39,253 nt of DNA from DASZMX01 sp035551475 (GTDB lineage Bacteria; Verrucomicrobiota; Verrucomicrobiia; Limisphaerales; Palsa-1400): assembly GCA_035551475.1 (NCBI GenBank), contig DASZMX010000021.1, positions 1-39,253 on the forward strand. The letters are read 5' to 3'. This document shows positions 8,801 to 16,587 of this stretch, one piece after another. Within the stretch, counting starts at the first letter, position 1, and the number at the start of each line of letters is the position of its first letter. A program made the position numbers and the translations under genes. Below the pieces are notes generated by a model, which was given only the letters and a program-made list of their open reading frames with translations, ran no database searches and had not been told where the DNA came from.

Positions 8801-8974
8801 CTCGATCTGCTCCGGCGGCATCCCGGAGAAAAACGTGGCGACCACCACCACGGGGATGTTGATGGGCGGAAACAAATCCACCGGCATCCGCATTAGGCTG
8901 CTCACGCCGATGACGCACACCATCAGGCATACGACAACAATAAAATACGGATAACGAATGGAGAAACGTGACAT
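5840..8974 (-). CDS. RND-family efflux pump, inner-membrane permease (HAE1/AcrB-like)
   Basis: A full-length 1044-residue RND transporter. TM1 is near residues 10-28. The first periplasmic porter loop starts PVDLFPPINIPVV and a second large loop lies between TM7 and TM8. The conserved C-terminal block GIVVSNSILIVEF is in TM10. It would export drugs, dyes or other compounds in exchange for protons. In the TM4 proton-relay motif the usual Asp-Asp pair is Asp398-Asn399 (AFSRLIDNSVIVLENI), and the TM10 Lys of AcrB is Ser. This variant signature is shared by a subset of RND pumps but implies a relay different from AcrB. It is preceded by its membrane fusion gene (6-bp gap) and overlaps the TolC gene by 4 bp. 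Confidence 0.94.
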   Translation of the reverse strand: MSRFSIRYPYFIVVVCLMVCVIGVSSLMRMPVDLFPPINIPVVVVATFFSGMPPEQIENDITGQFERMFTLASGIDHMESRSLTGVSLIKVYFQPGSNPDSDVTAIANLAMASLRNLPAGTLPPIVMKFDASSLPVCLVTLKGQGLSETQLRDAGQFTIRNQMAGIPGASVPPVFGGRYRQIMVYVDPLKLEAHQLSVMDVVRTVNEANLILPAGDIKIGPFDYNIYPNNQVNKMSDLNQVPLKTVGQASVLVGDVGHAADASQIQYNKIRVDGQASCYIPVLKLGGGANTIAVVNGVRQVMSHLLDVPPELKTDVVFDQSAFVRTAIDTLVHEGSIGLILTGLMILLFLGNVRATVAVFLSIPLSALAAFVALNLGGSSINAMILGGLALAFSRLIDNSVIVLENIFRHLEMGESPEVAAERGGQEVALPVLAATLTTVVVFFPVTFLYGVSKYLFTALALSVALSLFASYFVALSVVPLFCAKLIKTVKGHDLEHEPRVEPVEHPHGLIARFNVWFNHKFHQMLDGYERTLGVALLRPLATILAITGMFVLSFALFPFIGRAYFPRTDPGQFVISMKAPSGTRLEVTDQIVGRVEAAVRAVVPPSELKIIVSNIGLTPGFSSILNPNSAPHTAVIQVALKEGHAVSSYDYMDRVRARLRRDVPEVNTYFQTGGLVDAVISQGVPAPLDIQIGGMDTHASHDLAAQLARQIRALPDVADVMVPQDLDYPSFEVDIDRERASELGLTEKEIIDSLITALTSNGMIAPSYWIDPTTGNNYLLTVQYPENYVKSLEDLGSMPLRAASLKRPTRLDSVVHITRVAKPTEVDHYAIRRVIDVWIRPRGEALNHVNAEVQSLLAHAAIPKNTKVNVRGTVSAMQESFRSFGLGLILSVVLVYLILVAQFKSFVSPFLILLAIPTGLTGVLLILYFTGTTLNIMSLMGVVMMVGIVVSNSILIVEFTNRLRAEGRTVREAVSEACRVRLRPVLMTSLATLFGLLPMALKLEAGSETYAPLARAIIGGLAVSVVLTVFIVPAAYLLVYRKT

Positions 8975-8980
8975 GCGATC

Positions 8981-10102
8981 TCAGCGCTGGGCGAGCGACG
9001 CCATCGTTTGCGGCTGCACTTTTTGCCCCGGGCTAAGGCGGGAGCGCCGGCCCAGCACGACGAGGTCGCCCTCTTTCAAGCCGGACACAACCTCGTATTG
9101 GGTGGGCGTTTCCAAGCCAAGGGTCACGGCGCGCTCTTCGATTTCATTTTGCGCGTTCACCACGTAAACCGCATTGCTCTGGCCCGCAACGACCGCCTCG
9201 ACTGGAATGGCCAGGGCATGCGGGCGCTGATTGACTTCCATCGCCACGCTTGAATACATGCCAGGAACAAGCTCCAAGCCGGGATTCGCCACTTCGATTT
9301 CCGTCAACATCGTGCGCGTGTCGTCATCGACCCGCCAACTGGCGCGCGTAATCTTGCCGGAGAATTTTCTGCCGCCGAGGGATTCGACCACGACCTTCAC
9401 CTCGTCGCCGATATGGATGTCTTTGACGTATTTGAGCGACACCGGAAAATCCAGCCGGAGATGGTAATTGTCCGACACGCGCAAAACATCGCTGCGCTCT
9501 TCAACCAAGGCGCCGGGATCCAGATAACGATGAGTGACCACGCCGTCAAAGGGCGCGACAATGTTGGTGTAGCCCGCCAACGTCATATATCGCCCCACAT
9601 CCGCGGTGGCGGCGGCGATGGCGGCCTGGGCCGTGAGATCTTTGGAAGTGGCGGTGTCCACATCCTGCTGCGCCACCAAGTTGGGATGCTCCTGGTTGAC
9701 CTTCAAAATGCGCGTGTACATCAAATGCGCGTTGGTGAAGTCCGCCTCCGCCCGGCGCTGCACGGCCAGCGCGTTATTTAATTCATCGCCCAACTCCGGC
9801 ACCTCAATTGTGGCCAGCAATTGGCCGGCTTTCACACGATCGCCGAAATCCACGTTCATATGCCCGATGTAGCCGCCCTCCTTGGCGCGCAACTCGGTTT
9901 CGGCATAAGCGCGAAACTCGGCAGGAATGGTCACCACCTCCGCCAGATTTTCGCGCGTGACGCGGGCCACCGGCACGCTCGCGGGGGCGGAGTCCGGCGC
10001 CGGCACGGCGCGCGCCCGGTCGGGACGGAAAAAATAAACGGCCACCGCCGCCACGATTACCAGGGCCCCGGCCGCCAAGCCGCCAATATGTTTCGTTTTC
10101 AT
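8981..10102 (-). CDS. RND efflux periplasmic adaptor (membrane fusion protein, HlyD-like)
   Basis: A 373-residue protein anchored by an N-terminal transmembrane segment (GGLAAGALVIVAAVAVYFF, residues 7-25). It is followed by the barrel-sandwich half EGGYIGHMNVDFGDRVKAGQ and a helical hairpin. The second lipoyl half is IVAPFDGVVTHRYLDPGALV. The beta-barrel includes LDFPVSLKYVKDIHIGDEV, and the membrane-proximal end contains VVSGLKEGDLVVLGRR. It links the inner-membrane pump to the TolC duct. The start at 10102 is chosen because AGGAG lies at 10116-10112 and the signal anchor begins there; a longer frame upstream runs antiparallel through the kinase gene. It begins 14 bases after the histidine kinase stop. 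Confidence 0.92.
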   Translation of the reverse strand: MKTKHIGGLAAGALVIVAAVAVYFFRPDRARAVPAPDSAPASVPVARVTRENLAEVVTIPAEFRAYAETELRAKEGGYIGHMNVDFGDRVKAGQLLATIEVPELGDELNNALAVQRRAEADFTNAHLMYTRILKVNQEHPNLVAQQDVDTATSKDLTAQAAIAAATADVGRYMTLAGYTNIVAPFDGVVTHRYLDPGALVEERSDVLRVSDNYHLRLDFPVSLKYVKDIHIGDEVKVVVESLGGRKFSGKITRASWRVDDDTRTMLTEIEVANPGLELVPGMYSSVAMEVNQRPHALAIPVEAVVAGQSNAVYVVNAQNEIEERAVTLGLETPTQYEVVSGLKEGDLVVLGRRSRLSPGQKVQPQTMASLAQR

Positions 10103-10116
10103 GCTTTCTTTCTCCT

Positions 10117-11502
10117 CTAAACTTTCTGGGCGAGCGGCAACTCCACCCGGAAACGGCTGCCGCGCTGCTCCGCGCTGTCCACCTCCACCAGTCCGCCATG
10201 CGCCGCGCAAATAGATTTGACAATGGCCAGGCCAAGCCCGGCGCCATCGACCTGCCGGGAGCGGGCTTCGTCCACGCGAAAAAATCTTTCAAAAACATGC
10301 GGCAGCGCGGTCGCGGGAATGCCGATGCCGGTGTCGATCACTTCCATCACGGCTTTCTGGCCCAAGGCATGCACGCGCAGACGAATGGAGCCGCCAGCGG
10401 GCGTGTATTTAATGGCGTTATCGAGCAGATTCACCACGACCTGCTTGATGCGGGCCTGATCGCCTTCCACATTCACGCCAGGCGCCGCGTCGCACTCGAC
10501 CGCGACCCCCTTGTCGTCGGCCAGCAGCGCCATTTGCTCGGCGGTGCCGGTGGCGAGCTGGGCCAAGTCGAATCGCGCCCATTCCCGTTGAGCTTCACCC
10601 GCCTCGAGGCGGGAGATGGCAAAAAGCGTTTCGACGATTTTCGCGAGGCGATCCACTTCTTCCAGCGCGCTGCCGATGCGGTCGCGCACGGGCGCCGGCT
10701 GGGCGTCCGGCAGCACGCTCTCCAATTCACCGCGCAGCGCGGTCAAAGGCGTGCGCAGCTCATGCGAAGCGTCGGCGAGAAAACGGCGGTTCTGCTCAAA
10801 GGCCTCCCGCAGACGGTCGATCATGCGATTGAGCGCCAGGGATAGCTGCTCCAGTTCGTCGCCCGTGTCGGTGAGCGGCAGGCGTTCGTTCAGATTGTGC
10901 AACGTGATTTGCTCGGCGCTTTGCGCAATCCGCACGACGGGGCCAAGGGCGCGGCGCAGCAAAAAATAACCGCCCAAAATCGCGATGCCCGCCACCAACG
11001 GCACGCCGAGAACCAACAAAAGCAACAGGCGCCGCAGCGTGATCTCGATCGGCTGCATCGGGCCGCCACTCTCCAGAATGTAGCTGCGTCCGCCCGGCGA
11101 TTGATATGTGCGCGCCGCGACCAGAAGTTTGGAGCCGTCCGCGAGGCGCGCCACGCGGGTGTGGTCAGAGGGCGGCAAGCCCGTGGGATCGAAATCCGCC
11201 GCGCGTCCCGAAGCGTAAATCACCCCGCCATCTCCGCGCGTCACGCGGATAAACCGGTCGTAGTTCTCCGGCGCGTAACGGGCCTTGATCTCATCGGCGA
11301 CATACGCGTCACCCGTCTTTTCCGCGTTGGCCAGCAGCGAGACCGCGATTTGATCGGTGCGGCGCAGGAGCAAATCGGCCAGGCTGTGCTGGAGATAATG
11401 CTGGAGCAATTGATAGGTCGAGACGCTGAAAAGCACGAACACCGCCGCCAGCAAACCGGCGTACCACGCTGTCAAGCGAAACCGAACAGACCGCGTGTTC
11501 AT
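10117..11502 (-). CDS. Sensor histidine kinase of the efflux operon
   Basis: A 461-residue membrane kinase. TM1 is at about residues 13-35, a periplasmic sensor loop of roughly 125 residues follows, and TM2 is at about 158-182. HAMP runs to about 235. The HisKA box is FLADASHELRTPL with phospho-acceptor His247. The ATPase domain has the N box VVNLLDNAIKYTP, G1 DTGIGIP, the F box FERFFRVD and G2 GAGLGLAIVK. It resembles CusS/heavy-metal or cell-envelope sensor kinases. It would phosphorylate the adjoining OmpR-type regulator, whose gene it overlaps by 4 bp (ATGA). The gene order regulator-kinase-pump implies sensing of a pump substrate or of envelope stress. The signal itself is unknown. Confidence 0.93.
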   Translation of the reverse strand: MNTRSVRFRLTAWYAGLLAAVFVLFSVSTYQLLQHYLQHSLADLLLRRTDQIAVSLLANAEKTGDAYVADEIKARYAPENYDRFIRVTRGDGGVIYASGRAADFDPTGLPPSDHTRVARLADGSKLLVAARTYQSPGGRSYILESGGPMQPIEITLRRLLLLLVLGVPLVAGIAILGGYFLLRRALGPVVRIAQSAEQITLHNLNERLPLTDTGDELEQLSLALNRMIDRLREAFEQNRRFLADASHELRTPLTALRGELESVLPDAQPAPVRDRIGSALEEVDRLAKIVETLFAISRLEAGEAQREWARFDLAQLATGTAEQMALLADDKGVAVECDAAPGVNVEGDQARIKQVVVNLLDNAIKYTPAGGSIRLRVHALGQKAVMEVIDTGIGIPATALPHVFERFFRVDEARSRQVDGAGLGLAIVKSICAAHGGLVEVDSAEQRGSRFRVELPLAQKV

Positions 11503-12179
11503 GCCTCCACCTCGTCGCTGATGGAATAGCCCACCCCGCGCACGGTGCGAATGAGCTTGGCCGCGTGGCCGTCGTCCACCTTGCCGCGCAGATGACGCAC
11601 ATACACATCGACGATGTTCGTCAGCCCCTCGAAGCTCTGGTCCCAGACGTGTTCGATGATCATGGTGCGCGAGAGAACGCGCCCGGCGTTGGCGGCCAAA
11701 TACTCCAGCAGGGAATATTCCTTGGACGTCAAATCGATTTTCTTCCCCGCGCGTTTCACCTGCTGGGTGCGGCGGTCCATTTCCAAATCGCCCACGCGCA
11801 AAATGTCGGCCCGGGCCGCGCCGCCGCGGCGCAAGAGGGCCTTGACCCGCACCAGCAATTCGGCAAAGGCAAACGGCTTGGTCAAATAATCGTCCGCGCC
11901 CGCCTCGAAATGTTCAACCTTCTCCGCCGTGCGATCGCGCGCAGTCAAGATGAGAACCGGCGCGTCCTTTTTCGCCTGGCGCAGGCGCCGCAGGATTTCC
12001 GAACCGCTCATGCCAGGCAGCATCAAATCCAGGATGATCAGGTCATAGGCCGAAACCGACGCCATGTCCCAGCCCGACGCGCCGTCATAAGCCACGTCCA
12101 CCGCGAACCGCTCAGCGCGCAAGCCGCGGGTGACGAAATCCGCGACTTTCTGTTCATCTTCGATTACGAGCAGGCGCAT
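11499..12179 (-). CDS. OmpR/PhoB-family response regulator
   Basis: A 226-residue regulator. The receiver domain is intact: acidic pair IEDE near residue 7-9, phospho-acceptor Asp51 in LIILDLMLPG, Thr79 and Lys101 in YLTKPF. After a short linker comes the winged-helix DNA-binding domain (LRVGDLEMDRRTQ..., LTSKEYSLLEYLAANAG, IVDVYVRHLRGKVD, IRTVRGVGYSI). It is the first gene of the efflux operon and likely controls it. The closest relatives by motif are CusR/CopR and MprA-like regulators. The 109-bp upstream gap would hold the promoter; a GTTCCG-AA-CGGAAC palindrome lies there at 12256-12269. Confidence 0.95.
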   Translation of the reverse strand: MRLLVIEDEQKVADFVTRGLRAERFAVDVAYDGASGWDMASVSAYDLIILDLMLPGMSGSEILRRLRQAKKDAPVLILTARDRTAEKVEHFEAGADDYLTKPFAFAELLVRVKALLRRGGAARADILRVGDLEMDRRTQQVKRAGKKIDLTSKEYSLLEYLAANAGRVLSRTMIIEHVWDQSFEGLTNIVDVYVRHLRGKVDDGHAAKLIRTVRGVGYSISDEVEA

Positions 12180-12255
12180 ACGTTTGTTCCGTTAAATGAG
12201 ACGGGGGCGACATTAAAGCCGCATGAATACAACATTAAAATTCGTTCAGAAAGGA

Positions 12256-12269
12256 GTTCCGAACGGAAC
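12256..12269. promoter_or_regulatory. Perfect 6-bp palindrome GTTCCGAACGGAAC
   Basis: It lies in the 109-bp gap between the response regulator start (12179) and the PepSY-like lipoprotein stop (12289). It could be an operator of the efflux operon or a small terminator hairpin for the lipoprotein gene. Read on the minus strand it is followed by TCCTTTCT, only partly U-rich. No second copy was seen nearby. Confidence 0.25.
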
Positions 12270-12288
12270 CGGCCGGCGCGCCGCGTCG

Positions 12289-12699
12289 TCAGTCTGACAC
12301 GCGCGATTCCTTGAGGATGGAACCATCGCCCGCGATGATCAAGGTGCCATGCAGGAGAGCGCCCTGCTCGGCTTTCAATTCCACCTTGTAAACCGTTTGG
12401 CCCTTGCGCGTTTCACGTTTGATTTTGATGATTGGCTGGTTGTGGGCCTGCTGTTGAATGGCGGCCTGCACGGCCAGCGGCAATTGGTCGTAGGCAATTT
12501 CCGTCACGGCCAGGCGCGCGCGCCCCTCGGTCGTGTCCACCAGCGGTTGCGTGGTCGTCCCGGCGGAATCGCTGCTGTAAGCCGCCGTCATGGTGGTGTT
12601 CGGCGTGTTGCCCGCCGTGTCGCGATCGCTGGAAGATGAGGCGCACCCCGCCAGAAGCCCGAGCGCCGAACCCGCTGAAAGCCATGTCACCATTTTCAT
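12289..12699 (-). CDS. PepSY-like lipoprotein
   Basis: A 136-residue protein with a lipoprotein signal (lipobox LLAGC at residues 15-19), followed by a Ser/Thr/Asp-rich flexible stretch to about residue 55. The C-terminal 75 residues (YDQLPLAVQAAIQQQA, IIKIKRETRKGQTVYKVEL, LIIAGDGSILKESR) have the helix-strand-strand shape of PepSY-like domains, which often inhibit or bind proteases in the envelope. It begins 20 bases after the metallophosphoesterase stop with GAGG before the ATG, so it is probably the last gene of that cluster. The assignment to PepSY rests on pattern and size only. Confidence 0.7.
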   Translation of the reverse strand: MKMVTWLSAGSALGLLAGCASSSSDRDTAGNTPNTTMTAAYSSDSAGTTTQPLVDTTEGRARLAVTEIAYDQLPLAVQAAIQQQAHNQPIIKIKRETRKGQTVYKVELKAEQGALLHGTLIIAGDGSILKESRVSD

Positions 12700-12719
12700 G
12701 CCCTCAACTTACCACGGCT

Positions 12720-13907
12720 TCACGCGCGGCGCAAAGTCAAGTGGACAATCTCCGCCGGCGCATTGATCCGGATGGGAAACCAATTGCCCACGCCGTTCGA
12801 GACGATCATCTGGCTGTTGCCCCGGGTGTAAAGGCCTGACCAATAACGAAAAAACACCGGCCCAAAACCAACCTGCTGGTCCAGCATGAGCTGTCCGCCG
12901 TGCGTGTGCCCGGCCAGAATCAGGGGCAGTCCAGCCGCCGCCGCGGCATCAAAGGCATGCGGATGATGCGCCAGCAAAATGGGAAACGCCTCGGGCTGGC
13001 GTTGCCGCATGAGTTCGGCGATCCAGCCGGCGGTGACCTCATCGCGCTGCGCGCCGCCCCCGCGACGCCATCTCAACCCAAAGAACTGCACCGGCTGCCC
13101 GCGCACTTGCGTCACCGCCGCCTCGTTCAAGAGAAAGGGGATGCCCGCGTCCTGCACGCGCCGTTCAAATTCCGCGCCGTTCTCGATCAGGTCGTGATTG
13201 CCCTCGATCATCCATTGCCCGTAGCGGCTCTCCAGCGCCTTCACCAGCGCGATGCCTTCCGCCAAATCGGACAGCGCGTCGTTGATCAAATCCCCTGTCA
13301 ATAACACAAGATCGCAGCGGAGATTGTTGGTCACCTCCACCATCTTGCGCAAAACCCGGCCCGAGGTGAGGCGCCCCACATGGATGTCGCTGACATGCGC
13401 AATCGTGAGGCCATCCAGATCGCGCGGAAGATTCGGCACAGCGAGCGTGAAGCGGCGCACGCGAAAATTATTAAGCTGCGCCAGCGCAATGCTCGTCAAG
13501 CTGAGGTTGAACAAAGGCGGCGCCAGGGCCACGGTGGCGCCGACAAATTCACGCCGCGTCAACGTCTCCTCTGCGGGCGGCGTCGGCTGTCGCGCCCCCG
13601 TCAACCGGCCCACCTGCCGCACCAACCAGACGCAACCACGCACGATCCCAATCGGCAACAAAACGGTGAGACCAAAAAAATGCCAAAGAATTACCGCGGC
13701 GAAAATCGCTTTCGACAAATGCCCCAGGCCGTCGATTCGAAGCCAGCGCCCGCCAATGATCGCCAGCAGCCCGAGGATTTGCGCGGCCATGAAGAGACTG
13801 ACGACCGCCTGCCATTTTCGCCGTTTCGCCATCCGCACACCCGCGATCCACCACGCTACATCGAGCGCGATCATCACTCCAATCAAGCTGAAGATGAACG
13901 CAGACAC
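12720..13907 (-). CDS. Membrane-associated calcineurin-like metallophosphoesterase
   Basis: A 395-residue protein. The N-terminal third holds several hydrophobic helices (FIFSLIGVMIALDVAWW, VSLFMAAQILGLLAIIGG, IFAAVILWHFFGLTVLLPIG). A TRREF stretch and a further hydrophobic stretch near residue 120 follow. The rest is a YkuE/YaeI-type phosphodiesterase with all metal motifs: HVSDIHVG, LLTGDLIND, IEGNHD, LLAHHPHAFD and LAGHTHGGQ. Proteins of this kind hydrolyse phosphodiesters, often of lipids such as UDP-diacylglucosamine, but the substrate here is unknown. I place the start at GTG 13907, where the first membrane helix begins; ATG 13874 is an alternative. It begins 38 bases after the rhomboid stop. 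Confidence 0.82.
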   Translation of the reverse strand: MSAFIFSLIGVMIALDVAWWIAGVRMAKRRKWQAVVSLFMAAQILGLLAIIGGRWLRIDGLGHLSKAIFAAVILWHFFGLTVLLPIGIVRGCVWLVRQVGRLTGARQPTPPAEETLTRREFVGATVALAPPLFNLSLTSIALAQLNNFRVRRFTLAVPNLPRDLDGLTIAHVSDIHVGRLTSGRVLRKMVEVTNNLRCDLVLLTGDLINDALSDLAEGIALVKALESRYGQWMIEGNHDLIENGAEFERRVQDAGIPFLLNEAAVTQVRGQPVQFFGLRWRRGGGAQRDEVTAGWIAELMRQRQPEAFPILLAHHPHAFDAAAAAGLPLILAGHTHGGQLMLDQQVGFGPVFFRYWSGLYTRGNSQMIVSNGVGNWFPIRINAPAEIVHLTLRRA

Positions 13908-13945
13908 GAACCCACCATACCCCGGGAGCCGAAGGGCGCAAAGAA

Positions 13946-14794
13946 CTAGAAGGCAAGCTGCCAGGTCCACCACGCCAGGCCCATCACCCCGGCGCACGCC
14001 AGGACGTTGACATAGCCGGTCTGCAAACGCTCCGGTGGCGCAAAACTCAGCGCCGCCCCCAAGCACGCTCCCGCCACAAACCCGCCGACATGCGCCACCG
14101 TATCGGTTCCCGGACCGAAGCCCGTCAAAATAAGAATCAGCACGGCGGACGCGCCGCCGCGCACAAAAATATGGCGCCGCCACGCCCCATAAGGCGGCGC
14201 GGCCAGCAAGCCCAGCGCGGCCATCACCATGCCGGAAGCGCCGAGTCCGGTGTGATCGGAATAAAAATGAAAACCAGCCAGATTGCCGACAGCGCCGGCC
14301 AAAAACGCGCTGAGCAACGCCACCCCCGCGCCGTAACGCGCCATCGCCAAGCCCAACAGCAAAAAGCCGCTGGTCAGGTTGGCCATGAGATGCGGCAGGT
14401 TTTCGTGCAGGCTGATGGCCGTGAAGAGCCGCCACCATTGGCCATGGCGAATCGCCGCGGTGTCAACTACCCCCGCCCGCTCCAGCCACGGCGACCGGAC
14501 TTCGCATAGATAATACACCGCCACCACGGCGGCGGCCCAGCCCGCGGCGCCCCAATGAAACACCAACCCCGAGCCCGGCACCGGCTGCGTCCAGCCCCAG
14601 CCGCGATTTTCCACCTGGTATTGACGCAGCGCGCCCAAGGCCGCCGTTTCGTCCTGCGGATGAATCGCCAACCCCCACGCGCCGTCCTCCAACCGCGCGA
14701 TCGTGGCTTCAATATTCTGGCTGGCGAGCACCAGCGCCCAATCCATCACCTGCCGGCGAGACCGGGCGCGAATGACGGGCTGGGGCAAATCCAT
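13946..14794 (-). CDS. Rhomboid-family intramembrane serine protease
   Basis: A 282-residue polytopic protein. An N-terminal soluble segment of about 80 residues resembles the cytoplasmic domain of GlpG-type rhomboids. The rhomboid core has HLMAN (Asn139) in TM2, GLGASGMV with nucleophile Ser187, and TVAHVGGF with His235 as the catalytic partner, so both catalytic residues are present. It would cleave single-pass membrane proteins within the bilayer. It heads a minus-strand cluster with the metallophosphoesterase and the PepSY-like lipoprotein. It is transcribed divergently from cinA across an 83-bp gap. Confidence 0.9.
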   Translation of the reverse strand: MDLPQPVIRARSRRQVMDWALVLASQNIEATIARLEDGAWGLAIHPQDETAALGALRQYQVENRGWGWTQPVPGSGLVFHWGAAGWAAAVVAVYYLCEVRSPWLERAGVVDTAAIRHGQWWRLFTAISLHENLPHLMANLTSGFLLLGLAMARYGAGVALLSAFLAGAVGNLAGFHFYSDHTGLGASGMVMAALGLLAAPPYGAWRRHIFVRGGASAVLILILTGFGPGTDTVAHVGGFVAGACLGAALSFAPPERLQTGYVNVLACAGVMGLAWWTWQLAF

Positions 14795-14840
14795 GGCGCC
14801 AGCTTACCGCGCGCCGGGCGTCCCGGACAGGCGGAAGATT

Positions 14841-14877
14841 CTGTCATCCGCGCCTGAAAGCTGTAATCTGGCGCACA
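14841..14877 (+). promoter_or_regulatory. Candidate leaderless promoter of cinA
   Basis: CTGTCA (14841-14846), a 17-nt spacer, then TAATCT (14864-14869). Eight nucleotides separate the -10-like box from the GTG start at 14878. The match of the -10 to consensus is moderate. Confidence 0.3.
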
Positions 14878-16125
14878 GTGAATATTGAATTGGTCAATAC
14901 GGGCAGCGAGTTGCTTTTCGGGCGGGTCTTGAACACGCATCAGCAATGGCTTTGCCGCCAATTAACCGACCTCGGCTACGAAGTGCGGCGGCAGGTGTGC
15001 GTGGCGGATGACGGGCCGAGCATCCAGCACGCCGTGCGCGAAGCGCTGGCGCGCGCGGAACTGGTGATCGTCACCGGCGGACTCGGGCCGACTTCCGACG
15101 ACCTGACCCGTGAGCTGATCGCGCAATTGCTCGGCCGCAAGCTCGTGCTTGACACCGAAGTTCTGGCGCGGATTGAATCGTTTTTTCTGCGGCGCAAACG
15201 CCCCGTCCTCGAGAGCATGAAAATCCAGGCCATGACGCCCGAAGGCGCCCGCGTCCTGACGAATTTAAACGGCACCGCGCCGGGATTGGCGATGGAAACA
15301 GAAGGAAAATGGGTGGTCATGCTGCCGGGCCCGCCGCGCGAGTTGCGTCCGATGTTCACAGCGTCCGTCGTCCCCTTGCTGCGTGAAGTCTTTCCGTTGA
15401 CGGAGAAATTTGTGTGCCGCACCTTGAAAACCACGGGCATGGGTGAGTCCATGGTGGAGGAGCGCATCGCGCCGCCCTTGCGCGCATTAATGGTCGCCGG
15501 ACTGGAAATCGGTTATTGCGCGCGCGTCGGCGAAGTCGATGTCCGCCTGGTCGCCAAAGGCGCCCAAGCCGAGACGCTGGCAGGCGAAGGTGAGAAAATA
15601 ATTCGCAGCCTCCTCGGCGCGCGCGTTTTTGGGTTGGATGACGAAGCGCTGGAAGCCGTGGTCGTGCGATTATTGACAGAGCGGGGCCAGACCGTCGCGC
15701 TCGCGGAATCCTGCACCGGCGGCTACATCGCCCATCGCCTGACCAACGTCCCCGGGGCTTCGGCGGTTTTGCCGGGCAGCTTTGTCACGTATAGCGATGC
15801 GGTGAAACAAAAACTGCTCGGCGTGCGCGCGGCCACGCTGGCGGCGCACGGCGCGGTCAGCGCCGAGACGGCGCGCGAAATGGCCGAAGGCGCCCGGAAC
15901 GCCCTCGGGGCAGATTATGCCCTCGCGGTCACGGGCATCGCCGGCCCCGGCGGCGGCTCGGACGAAAAGCCGGTGGGAACCGTCTTTATCGCCCTGGCGC
16001 ACGCGGGCGAAACCCTCGCGCAGAAGCAGTTTTTTCCATTTGACAGAGAGACGTTTAAATTCATCACCTCGCAGACAGCCTTGGACATGTTGCGGCAGAA
16101 AATTCTCGAGCGCGGCGCGCCGTAA
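14878..16125 (+). CDS. cinA: CinA family protein (nicotinamide nucleotide amidase/pyrophosphatase)
   Basis: A 415-residue two-domain CinA. The N-terminal MoCF-like (COG1058) domain shows VNTGSELLFGRVLNTH, the VTGGLGPTSDDLTRE loop and MLPGPPRELRPMF. After a linker comes the C-terminal CinA/PncC domain with ALAESCTGGYIAHRLTNVPG, a FVTYSDAVKQ segment and VTGIAGPGGGSDEKPVGTV. By family it recycles damaged pyridine nucleotides: nicotinamide mononucleotide deamidation by PncC and ADP-ribose pyrophosphatase activity by the COG1058 domain. The GTG start agrees with the domain start and follows a promoter-like pair. The protein is cytoplasmic and full length. Confidence 0.95.
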   Translation: MNIELVNTGSELLFGRVLNTHQQWLCRQLTDLGYEVRRQVCVADDGPSIQHAVREALARAELVIVTGGLGPTSDDLTRELIAQLLGRKLVLDTEVLARIESFFLRRKRPVLESMKIQAMTPEGARVLTNLNGTAPGLAMETEGKWVVMLPGPPRELRPMFTASVVPLLREVFPLTEKFVCRTLKTTGMGESMVEERIAPPLRALMVAGLEIGYCARVGEVDVRLVAKGAQAETLAGEGEKIIRSLLGARVFGLDDEALEAVVVRLLTERGQTVALAESCTGGYIAHRLTNVPGASAVLPGSFVTYSDAVKQKLLGVRAATLAAHGAVSAETAREMAEGARNALGADYALAVTGIAGPGGGSDEKPVGTVFIALAHAGETLAQKQFFPFDRETFKFITSQTALDMLRQKILERGAP

Positions 16126-16151
16126 CACGCTTGTAACAATTCCAGGCTTGA

Positions 16152-16562
16152 ATGCCGTCGCAAACGGCTGAAGGTAGCGTCGTGTCCGACGACGCGCGCA
16201 TCAAAATCAGGCTCTTTCGCAACGCCGACAATTTTCGGGTCTTCAAGAGCGGCGACTGCATTTTTCGCGAAGGCGACGCCGGCGAGGAGATGTTCGTCAT
16301 TCGCAACGGCACAGTAGCCATCCAGGTCGGCGACAAAACCGTCGCCACGCTGGAGCAGGACGAAATTTTTGGCGAGATGGCGCTCGTCGATCATCAACCT
16401 CGCAGCGCCACCGCCATGGCGCTGACCGACTGCGAATTGGTCCCCATCGACACCCGCCGTTTCCTTTTCCTCATCGGCCAGACCCCGCACTTCGCCCTGC
16501 AAATCATGCAAATGCTCGCCGCCCGCCTCCGCCAAATGGATTCGACCTTGCAGCGGCGGTAG
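16152..16562 (+). CDS. Stand-alone cyclic nucleotide-binding (CRP-like cupin) domain protein
   Basis: A 136-residue protein that is a single CNB domain: FKSGDCIFREGDAGEEMFVIRNG, LEQDEIFGEMALVDHQPRSATAMAL (the phosphate-binding cassette with GEMALVD and RSA), then PIDTRRFLFLI and a C-terminal helix. The Arg in RSATA is the position that contacts the cyclic phosphate. There is no helix-turn-helix, so it is not itself a transcription factor. It may act as a regulatory subunit or sense cAMP for another protein. The ATG at 16152 is given, but GTG 16182 (before SDDAR), with GAAGG seven nucleotides upstream, is an equally good start. It lies 26 bases after cinA on the same strand. Confidence 0.85.
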   Translation: MPSQTAEGSVVSDDARIKIRLFRNADNFRVFKSGDCIFREGDAGEEMFVIRNGTVAIQVGDKTVATLEQDEIFGEMALVDHQPRSATAMALTDCELVPIDTRRFLFLIGQTPHFALQIMQMLAARLRQMDSTLQRR

Positions 16563-16587
16563 GCGGAATCTGTTTTTCGGACGGGAC

